Below are positions 20,022-29,600 of a stretch of DNA of 64,000 nt, in pieces (position 1 is the stretch's first letter; each line of letters opens with the position of its first letter). Below the pieces are notes generated by a model, which saw only the letters and a program-made list of their open reading frames with translations, made no database searches and was not told the origin of the DNA. The stretch comes from Nostoc sp. JL34. GTDB taxonomy: Bacteria > Cyanobacteriota > Cyanobacteriia > Cyanobacteriales > Nostocaceae. Where the stretch lies: the NCBI RefSeq assembly GCF_017114945.1, contig NZ_JABXKQ010000056.1, forward strand, positions 1 to 64,000, written 5' to 3'. The position numbers and the translations under genes are program-made.

Positions 20022-21452
20022 TTATGCCGAAATTGGCTGTCCAATGGAATGCACTTTGATTAAACTAGTTGTGCCCGATTTACCAATTGGAACACCAGAG
20101 GTAATTACTACCTTATCGCCCTTATTCGCTAGACCCATGTCTACAACTGTGTTCACCACATTGGTAAACATCTCTTCGGCATTGTGGACTGGTGGGATCA
20201 GCAAAGCTTCCACACCCCAAGAAAGTGCTAGTTGGCGATAAGCGGTGATGTCAGAAGTGAGGGCAATAATGGGAGAAGTAGGGCGGTATTTAGATACCAT
20301 TCTCGCCGTACTTCCTGATGAAGTGTTACAGAGAATTGCCCGTGAGCCTGTTTCATAAGCGATGCGACACACAGATTCTGCCACAGATTCAGTAACGCTG
20401 AGACTGCCTGCTTCATGACACCAAGCATGTTTGCTACCCTCATCTAGAGCCTGTTCTGTCCGCACGGCGATGTTGTGCATCATCTGGACGGCGGCGATGG
20501 GATATTGTCCGACAGCGGTTTCACCAGAAAGCATTACTGCATCCGTACCATCTAAGATGGAGTTGGCAACATCGGTTGCTTCAGCGCGGGTGGGATCAGG
20601 AGCGCTAATCATCGACTCTAGCATTTGGGTGGCTGTAATCACCGGCTTGCCAGCCCGATTGCAACGACGAATAATATCTTTTTGAATTAGGGGTACTTCA
20701 TGAATTGGCACTTCCACCCCTAAATCGCCACGGGCAATCATAATCGCATCGGCAACCTTCAGAATGGAATCAAAATTCTCTACTGCTTCTGCTCTTTCGA
20801 TTTTGGCAATTAAGCGGATGGAAGCACCAGCTGCTTCAATCATTCGTCTGGCAGGTTCTAAGTCTTGTGGCGATCGCACGAAGGACACCGCTACCCAGTC
20901 TACACCCAACTGAATCCCAAAGCGCAGATCCAGCAAGTCTTTTTCGGTGATCGAACTAACAGGTAAAGGAGTTTGGGGCAGGTTCACTCCCTTGTGCGTA
21001 GAAATTAACCCGCCAATTTTTACTTGGGCCCGAATGCGATCGGCATCGCGATCAGTGACTATCAACTTGACGCGACCATCATTAATCAAAATCGGTTCGC
21101 CTGGTCGCACCATTGCGAATAAAGTCGGCAATGGTAGGGGTAGTTCGTCGATACTGTCACCTTTTTCTTGCAAAACAAAGGTGACTTCACTACCAGCTTC
21201 CAGATTTAACCCTTCCGGTGGTAAAGTTCCCAAACGAATTTTGGGGCCACACAGGTCTTGCATAATTGCGATCGGCTTTTGTTGCTCAGTACTAATCTGT
21301 CTAAGATACTGAGCCGTTTGGGCGTGGAATTCATAAGCCCCGTGGGAAAAATTCAGCCGTGCTACATTCATTCCAGCTTCTACTAAGGCTTGCAGCTTTT
21401 CAAGTGCAGATGTAGCCGGGCCAACAGTACAAATGATTTTGGTTCGACGCAT
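20022..21452 (-). CDS. pyk: Pyruvate kinase
   Basis: Pyruvate kinase (EC 2.7.1.40) converts PEP and ADP to pyruvate and ATP. The 476-aa form chosen here starts at the ATG of MRRTKIICTVGPAT, which is where the family begins; 29 further in-frame codons upstream read through a repeat-like sequence and look spurious. The catalytic lysine region IRLIAKIERAEAVENF, the metal/substrate segment MIARGDLGVEVP and the K+/ADP-related TATQMLESM are present. It lacks the extra C-terminal PEP-utiliser domain of longer cyanobacterial isozymes. Confidence 0.96.
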   Translation of the reverse strand: MRRTKIICTVGPATSALEKLQALVEAGMNVARLNFSHGAYEFHAQTAQYLRQISTEQQKPIAIMQDLCGPKIRLGTLPPEGLNLEAGSEVTFVLQEKGDSIDELPLPLPTLFAMVRPGEPILINDGRVKLIVTDRDADRIRAQVKIGGLISTHKGVNLPQTPLPVSSITEKDLLDLRFGIQLGVDWVAVSFVRSPQDLEPARRMIEAAGASIRLIAKIERAEAVENFDSILKVADAIMIARGDLGVEVPIHEVPLIQKDIIRRCNRAGKPVITATQMLESMISAPDPTRAEATDVANSILDGTDAVMLSGETAVGQYPIAAVQMMHNIAVRTEQALDEGSKHAWCHEAGSLSVTESVAESVCRIAYETGSRAILCNTSSGSTARMVSKYRPTSPIIALTSDITAYRQLALSWGVEALLIPPVHNAEEMFTNVVNTVVDMGLANKGDKVVITSGVPIGKSGTTSLIKVHSIGQPISA

Positions 21453-21479
21453 AGGGATTGGGGGTTGAGGAGTAACCTG

Positions 21480-21722
21480 CAAATTTGGATGCTTTGAGCG
21501 TAGGCGTAGCCTGTCGTAGACATCGCACAAAACATCCAAATTTACAGGTGCTTCATATCACTGGTTTGCTAAATAAAAATACTAGATTGCGTTTTATTTT
21601 CGGAGTATTTACCATTTCACCCAAATCCCAAATTGGGTACTGGGTACTGGGGATTAGGGATTGGGGAAGAAACTTAATTACTAATGCCCCATGCCCCATG
21701 CCCCATGCCCAATTCCCAATTC
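21480..21722. repeat. Intergenic dispersed and heptamer repeats
   Basis: This gap between gap and pyk holds a copy of the GCGTAGGCGTAGCC...GTCGTAGACATCGC repeat (21490-21530). It also holds heptamer arrays: GGGTACT/GGGGATT at 21637-21667 and CCCCATG x3-4 at 21685-21712. No gene is seen. Confidence 0.7.
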
Positions 21723-21726
21723 CTAA

Positions 21727-23010
<1,284 letters not shown>

Positions 23011-24855
23011 TCAATTAGTAGTAGGTTGGACAAATCGCTTAATTTCACCACAGGCAATATAAGATTTGCCATCAGGTGCGGTTTTGACTTCATCAACGAC
23101 GTAAAGCATTCCTTCTTCCCGAACCGATCGCGGAAAACGCATGTTCCAATCCGGTTCATATCCGTCGGAAACTACTCTAGCACGGAGTTTGCTGCCATCT
23201 TTGACACACTGAACTAAAATGCTGTCCCCTACACTGTCAGCTGTGGGAAGATCAGCAGCACTGGCGGGGCCTTTGGAAGCTTTACCTGTGTTAGTGAAAT
23301 TCGATTGTTTAGGGGCAACGAAAATATCTGCTTCACCGGGTTGAGCAAAACGGGTGATATTACCACGGACACGGTAGAAAGTGGCATCACTTGAGAGTTC
23401 CAGTCCTTCAACAACATAGCGTGCCCCCTCGGCACGAATGGCCCGGGGAAACTGGACGTTCTTGGTTGAATCGTAACTTTCGGACACGACTTTGACCCGC
23501 AGTTTACCCCCTTCACGAACGCAGTACAATTCAACACCTGAACCGACTTGATTCACAATCGGCATCGCGTACACTTCATCGCCAGTAGTGACACCTCGAC
23601 CCACCAGATCGCTGCGATTGCGCGTCATCGTCTGGTAAGTTTGATCGCGCATCTCTTTCCGTCCAGCATTGCCTAGAGCTTTTTGGGCGATCCGACCTGC
23701 GAAATACTCAAGTTGATCGATCTCTTCAGCAATTTCAAAATTTTCGTTCAACCCTTTATCTCGCAAATCTTTCACAAGCGCCCGGAGGATTTGTTCCGCT
23801 TCCTGATGCTTGCCATGTTCAGCTAGATTGAGGCCAGTCTCTTTGGCTTTAGCGATGGTGAGGCGACTCAGTTCCAGGATGATATGGCTCGTAGAGGCAA
23901 AAGCTGCTTCTTCGACAGTGCCAACTTTAGCGACAACATCTACTATGCCTGAGACACTTTGAATCAGGTCATTTTGTACAACATCAGCGCTGTAATGCAA
24001 CTTCATCACAGGTAAATCACCAACTTGAGCGCTTGAGATTAGCAAACTCAAACCGAGAAGTTTGTCTTCGCCCTCGTAAAGCTCTCCCAAGGTGAGGACA
24101 GCTTGACCAGCGTCATTCTGGCTAACTTTAGCAAGACTTAAGGTATCAACAAGGCTGACACCATCAGCCAACTCCAGTGTCACCTTGAGATTCTGTCCCA
24201 CTACTGCTCTGAGACTGTCTAACTCAATACTAAACACTTCAGTTGCTTCATCAATGCTCTGAATGAAGTAGAAGTTGCCCGTGGCGGCCCTTGCCATACC
24301 AATTAGCAGGTCTTCATTGAAACCCTGAGCAAAACCTAACGTAGTTGTGGTAATGCCTTCCTCAGCTTTTTGCCCCGATGTCGCTGTCAGTACTTTGGGG
24401 TCTTGAATACCCATATTAGCGTGACCATCGGTAAGCAGGAGAACACGGTTGATTTTTTGCGGATCAAGTCGCGTCTTCACGTGTTCACAGCCTTTGAGCC
24501 ATCCCCCCGATAAGTTGGTAATACCGCCTGCTCTCACCTTGCGGATATAATTTTTCAGTGCGCTCTTGTTAGTCACAGCTTGGGGTGGCACAACGCTGTC
24601 CACTTCATCGTCGTAAACAACTACTGAAAGAATGTCATCTGGCTCAAGCTGATCTACTACAGACTCAGCGGCTTTGAGTGCGTGATGCAAGGGAGCGCCT
24701 GCCATAGAGCCAGAACGGTCAATTACAAGAGAAAGGTTAAGGTTACGTCGGGGAGATTCAGCTATGTCAGCACGAAAACGTAGCAGAATATTAGTCTTTA
24801 ATGAAGATCCTGCGGGGAGGATAGACTGGTCAAATTCGTAACTTGTCTTAATCAT
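23011..24855 (-). CDS. von Willebrand factor A domain protein with duplicated C-terminal module
   Basis: A 614-aa cytoplasmic-looking protein. A VWA domain occupies about residues 38-220 and has a complete metal-ion adhesion site: D46-x-S48-x-S50 (DRSGS), the Thr in GGITNLSGGW and the Asp in LLLTDGHANMG. A beta-rich and helical middle follows (to about 430). Two homologous modules of about 70 residues come last, near 436-510 and 542-614. Each has the pattern CVxxGxKLRxxVVSxxY, then FPRxxRxEG, then xYVVxxxxxxxDxxxYxxxGxIxRFxQP. No signal peptide is evident. VWA proteins usually act as ligand-binding scaffolds or in metal-dependent complexes; the partner is unknown. Confidence 0.85.
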   Translation of the reverse strand: MIKTSYEFDQSILPAGSSLKTNILLRFRADIAESPRRNLNLSLVIDRSGSMAGAPLHHALKAAESVVDQLEPDDILSVVVYDDEVDSVVPPQAVTNKSALKNYIRKVRAGGITNLSGGWLKGCEHVKTRLDPQKINRVLLLTDGHANMGIQDPKVLTATSGQKAEEGITTTTLGFAQGFNEDLLIGMARAATGNFYFIQSIDEATEVFSIELDSLRAVVGQNLKVTLELADGVSLVDTLSLAKVSQNDAGQAVLTLGELYEGEDKLLGLSLLISSAQVGDLPVMKLHYSADVVQNDLIQSVSGIVDVVAKVGTVEEAAFASTSHIILELSRLTIAKAKETGLNLAEHGKHQEAEQILRALVKDLRDKGLNENFEIAEEIDQLEYFAGRIAQKALGNAGRKEMRDQTYQTMTRNRSDLVGRGVTTGDEVYAMPIVNQVGSGVELYCVREGGKLRVKVVSESYDSTKNVQFPRAIRAEGARYVVEGLELSSDATFYRVRGNITRFAQPGEADIFVAPKQSNFTNTGKASKGPASAADLPTADSVGDSILVQCVKDGSKLRARVVSDGYEPDWNMRFPRSVREEGMLYVVDEVKTAPDGKSYIACGEIKRFVQPTTN

Positions 24856-25134
24856 TTTTTATATCCCTCAAAATTGTCTGTTATCAGCTACAATCCCTAT
24901 CATGCAGGGACAGTCAGGGCTTTATTTAGTTTACCCAAAAATATTTTTATTCAGTGTAGAAGTTGGATTTAATGTAAGATTTTATAGTTTTGGTATCTCA
25001 CTAGCGATCGCTCTTTCGGGAAAAGTTTGCTAGCTGCTGACTTTATCCTTCCCGACTCTCCAGTACTGAAAGGCGATCGCACTGGTCACTATTGCGGGAA
25101 ACTGAAAGCAGATATATTAGGAGAGGAGAACCTA

Positions 25135-25494
25135 ATGAGCTGGACTAAAGTTCTTGCAGTTGAAGCACTTTCCCCTGGTACGCGACAAGTGGTGAAAGTT
25201 GGCAACCGGAAAATTCTGGTTTTGAATCACGAAAATCAGCTTTATGCTGTAGATAACACCTGTCCCCACTTAAAATTACCGCTGAAAAGTGGGAAAATAA
25301 CTGAAAGTGGGGCAATTGTTTGTTCCTTCCATCACAGTGCTTTTGACCTGCGGACTGGTGAGGTAAAAGATTGGTGTTCCTGGCCACCTGGGGTAGGTAA
25401 GGTACTCTCGTTAGTTTCACAACCAAAGACACTACCAGTGTTTCCGGTTCGTGTGGAAGAAGGCAGTATCTGGGTTGATGTGCAAGAGGAATAA
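25135..25494 (+). CDS. Rieske [2Fe-2S] ferredoxin-like protein
   Basis: A 119-aa single-domain Rieske protein. The two cluster boxes are clear: C-P-H-L in DNTCPHLKLPL and C-S-F-H-H in VCSFHHSAFDLRTG. This soluble type resembles ferredoxin components of dioxygenases and NirD-like proteins; the electron donor and acceptor are not encoded nearby. The start is the ATG preceded by AGGAGAGGAG; a longer in-frame ORF reaching back to 25027 is not needed. A terminator follows. Confidence 0.92.
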   Translation: MSWTKVLAVEALSPGTRQVVKVGNRKILVLNHENQLYAVDNTCPHLKLPLKSGKITESGAIVCSFHHSAFDLRTGEVKDWCSWPPGVGKVLSLVSQPKTLPVFPVRVEEGSIWVDVQEE

Positions 25495-25540
25495 CACCTC
25501 TTTCTGAATTTACCAAAACAGTACTGAATAAAAAAAGCAA

Positions 25541-25578
25541 TAAAAACCCCAGCCAATGAGTTTAGCTGGGGTTTTTAT
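25541..25578. terminator. Bidirectional terminator between the Rieske gene and hsp20
   Basis: AAAAACCCCAGC pairs with GCTGGGGTTTTT around an 11-base loop, with T-runs on both strands. It lies between convergent genes and can serve both. Confidence 0.85.
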
Positions 25579-25636
25579 CAAAATTTACCTACTTCAGAGA
25601 TATAGGAACTTTTGAATGAGAGAATAGAACATCTTC

Positions 25637-26182
25637 TCAAGCAGTTTGAACGCTTTCTTGCGATCTAATGTTGGGTTGTGTGTTCCCATTGCCAGCTTCT
25701 ATAGAAGCTGTTGTAGAACTTTCAGATTGGCCTAAATTCACTTTGAATACCTTGGTCTGCTCTTGCTCCAGTTTGGGTAAAGTCAAGATTAAAATCCCAT
25801 CTTTTAGGTCTGCCTTAACTTGTTGATTCTGAACTTTGGTTGGCAGAGGAATTATTCTAGTGAACTTGCCATACCGGAATTCCGAATGAACTTTAGCGTT
25901 AGATTCGGAATGTTTTTTGTAACGATGCTCACCAGCAATCGAAACTGCATCTTGAGTAACTTGAACATCCATGTCTTGACGTTCCACGCCTGGAATCTCA
26001 ACTCTTAATAGCAATTCGGAACCATTGTCAGATAATTCCACAGCAGGAACCCACGCTGTTCTTGGTGATGGAGAAATCTCGGAGTTGCCGCGCTCGGCTA
26101 CTGTAAGCTCAGAGAAGAGTTGATCCATTTGACGACGCAGAATCTCCATTTCACGGAATGGTTCCCAACGAATCAGTGCCAT
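25637..26182 (-). CDS. hspA: Small heat-shock protein, Hsp20/alpha-crystallin family
   Basis: A 181-aa holdase chaperone. The N-terminus (MALIRWEPFREMEILRRQMD) is typical of cyanobacterial/class A Hsp20. The alpha-crystallin domain lies at about residues 47-150, with the late motif LKDGILILTLPK. A Gln/Ser/Thr-rich tail follows in place of a plain IxI end, though KVFKVNL is present. It would be expected to be heat- or light-induced; no CIRCE element is seen upstream. Confidence 0.94.
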   Translation of the reverse strand: MALIRWEPFREMEILRRQMDQLFSELTVAERGNSEISPSPRTAWVPAVELSDNGSELLLRVEIPGVERQDMDVQVTQDAVSIAGEHRYKKHSESNAKVHSEFRYGKFTRIIPLPTKVQNQQVKADLKDGILILTLPKLEQEQTKVFKVNLGQSESSTTASIEAGNGNTQPNIRSQESVQTA

Positions 26183-26685
26183 ATCTCAATATCTCCTTAA
26201 CTTTCCAATTCAATTTTGGGTAATCAAACTAAGTTTTAGAGGTATTTAGAGGTTGCAGATATTTAAGCAATTACCGAACCTCTAGTTTTTTAGAGAGGAG
26301 CTTTATTTGCTTTATTTCTTCTCTCTAGTAAGTAATTTAATAAAATAAAAATCTCAAAATAGTTGGGTAAACCGTACAGACACAGGTCGAATTTACCGTA
26401 TCAAACAAAAAAAGGGTGAAAAGCTTGAGAATCGTTGATGTCAAAGTAAGTAGGCAATAAGAAATTAAACTATATTACATAATGTAAATTTAACTAAATT
26501 CGCTTGTAGTCAAAGGCTCCAGCCCATTCTAAGGACTAGGGTCGCTGATTCTTCTCTTGACGTGAAGTATGGTGGTAAGCGACGATGATTTTATTTACAA
26601 TCTGGTAACAGAGTTTTGCTTTCTGATTTCATGTTCTGTTTGATTTAACAAATTACTCTTGATAGAAATTAACTTAGTAACTGAT
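26183..26685. other. Divergent intergenic region, hsp20 / hybrid kinase
   Basis: About 500 AT-rich bases with no ORF and no recognised RNA. A weak inverted repeat, CCTCTAGTTTTTTAGAGAGG, lies at about 26278-26297. The promoters of both flanking genes must be here. Confidence 0.5.
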
Positions 26686-29600
26686 ATGGATGCTAAAAAA
26701 ATAAAAATTTTATTAGTTGATGACAACTTAGAGAATTTACATTTTTTATCAGACATCCTTAAAAATAAAGGTTATCAAGTGCAAAGTGTGATTTCTGGAC
26801 AATTGGCAATCAATACGGTGCTTGCTTCTCCCCCTGATTTGCTCTTGCTAAATGTTTGCATGTTAGAGATGGATATTTATGAAGTTTGTCAACAGTTGAA
26901 AGCTAACTATAAAACTCAAGAGATGCCGATAATTGTTTTCGGTGCTTTAGATGAATTATCTGAAGAAGTAAACGGATTAGATTTAGGCAATATTGACTAT
27001 ATTACTCAACCATTCCAAACTAAAGAAGTATTATTGCGCGTACAAAATCAACTCACTATCCAAAGGCTGAAAAAACAGTTAAAAGAACAAAAGGCTCAAC
27101 TGCAACGGGAGAGAAAAGAGCGGCAACGGGTTGCAGGAGAGTTAAATATTCGCAACAGACAAATAGAAGATATTTTAAAACAAATTCCCTTTAGCATTAG
27201 CAAAACCTTTTGTAGAGAAGTTTACCAAAGTGAACGTCTGTTAGTCGAAGCCGCCCTGGAGAAGAGTGAAAGTCAGTATCGCCACCTAGTGGAGACATCC
27301 CAGGATATGATCTGGTCGGTGAACATTGATGGACTAATTACCTTTGTCAACCCGGCAGTCAAACAGATTTATGGCTACGAACCGCAGGAAATGATCGGGC
27401 GTGCCTTGACTGATTTCATCTCGCCTACACAAGTTGCTCAAGATAAAGTAGCCTTTGAGCGTGTTCTTCAGGAAAAGCCTATTTTCCAACATGAAACTAG
27501 CTGTGTAGCTAAAGATGGTACCTTACTTTATCTAATGTTTAATGCGATCGCATTACGCAATGAAGAGGGTTTAGTTATAGGGATGACAGGCACTGCTAGT
27601 AATATTACACAGCGCCGAGGTATAGAAAAACTACTCCAAGAAAGCGCGATTAAGCTCCGCAATCATAACCTAGTGCTAACCCAACTGGCACAAAATCAGA
27701 CCCTTTATCAGGGTGACTTGAAAGCAGCTTTGAGTAAAATTACAGAAACAGCTGTCAAAAATATTGGAATGGAACGAGCCAGTGTTTGGTTGTATGACGA
27801 AACAGGCACGAAAATCCAGTGTTTTGATTTATATGAGGGCAGTCGCAATCAACATAGCGAAGGACTTTCCTTATCAGCAGCAGACTATCCAGCTTATTTT
27901 GCAGCTTTGCAACAAGACCAACCAATCGCCACAGATGATGCCTATAACGATCCCAGAACTAGAGAATTTTTTGCATGTTACTCAAAATTAAACGTTACCT
28001 CTGTACTCGATACACCCATAAGGCTGGAGGGCAAGACCGTAGGAGTTTTATGTATGGAGGCAGTGGGGGTTGCTCATCATTGGACGCTGGAAGATCAAAA
28101 TTTCGCTCGTTCTCTGGGCAATTTAACATCCTTGGTGTTGGAGGCAATAGAACGCCAACGCGCAGAAGCAGCGCGACGGGCTTCTGAAGAAAAGTTAGCA
28201 TCGGCTTTTCGGTCATCTCCCGACCCAATTGCCTTAATTACGGTTCCCAACAAACACTATGTCGAAGTTAACGACAGCTTTTGTCGGTTTTTTGGTTATT
28301 CTCGGTCTCAGGTGATTGATCGCACCGATGAAGAATTGAATATTTGGGTGAATCCAGAAGAATATAATTTTCTTACCCACATCCTGCAACAAACAAAAGC
28401 TATCCGCAACTATGAGATTGATGTCTGCACAGCAACAGGAGAAATCAGGACAACCCTGTTGAGTGCAGAAATGATCAAGATTAATGGGCAATGGTACGTA
28501 CTGGGTACTGCCAAAGATATTACTGAACGCAAGCAGGCAGAAAATGAAAGCCGTTTATTACTGTTGACAACCCAAGCCATCACTCGCGCTAGTAATGTCA
28601 ACAGCGCCTTAGCAGTAGTCTTGCGCTTAATTTGTCACACCATTAACTGGGATTTTGGTGAAGCATGGATACCTAATGAAGATGGGACTGTTTTAGAACA
28701 TAGTCTAGGCTGGTACGGTGAGGAGAGTAGTTTAGCAGAATTCTCTCGCCAAAGCCAAACCGTGAAATTCCCTCAGGGAGTGGGATTACCAGGAAGAGTT
28801 TGGCAAAGCCAGAAGCCAGAATGGATAGAAGATGTTTCTAAAGTTACACAACAAATTTTTCTGCGATCGCGACAAGCAGCAAAGGTGGGATTAAAAGCTG
28901 GTTTTGGTGTTCCCATACTGGCTGGGAACCAAGTATTAGCCGTTTTAGTGTTTTTTAAACGTAGCTCAGTCTTGGTAGATAGACGTTTGCTCTTGCTCGT
29001 CAGTGCTGTGGCTGCTCAGTTGGGTGGGTTGATTGAACGCAAAACCCTAGAACAAGAATTAGCACTCAGAGAAGCTCGCCTCAATGCCTTTTTTAGCAGT
29101 GCTCCCGTCGGCATGAATATTGTAGATAACCAGCTGCGGTTTGTGCAAATCAACCAACTGCTGGCGGAGATTAATGGACTACCCCAGCAAGATCATATTG
29201 GCCAGACCATCCATCAAGTCTTACCCCACAGCGTTCCCCTAGTGGAACCAATTTATCAACAAGTGCTGTTGACTGGTCAACCCATTCTCAATCAAGAATT
29301 AAGCAGCGCATCAATTAAACAACCAGATATTATCCGCCACTTCTTAGCTTCTTATTTTCCGATTCCTGGTGAGGACGATCGCCCCTCTGGTGTCGGCACA
29401 GTTTTAGTAGAAATTAGCTATCGCAAACAGGTCGAACAAGAACTGCGTTTAGCCAACGAACGCCTAAAATATCTGCTCACCTCTAGCCCTGTAGTGATTT
29501 ATAGCAGCAAAACATCAGAGGATTTTAGCACGACCTTTATCAGTGAGAACGTTAAAGAAATGGTGGGCTACGAAGCGCGGGAATTTATTGATAATTCCAA

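Noticed and set aside
24991-25134. N-terminal extension of the Rieske protein to 25027
   Set aside because: The extra 36 codons have no family match, and a strong ribosome site directly precedes the ATG at 25135.
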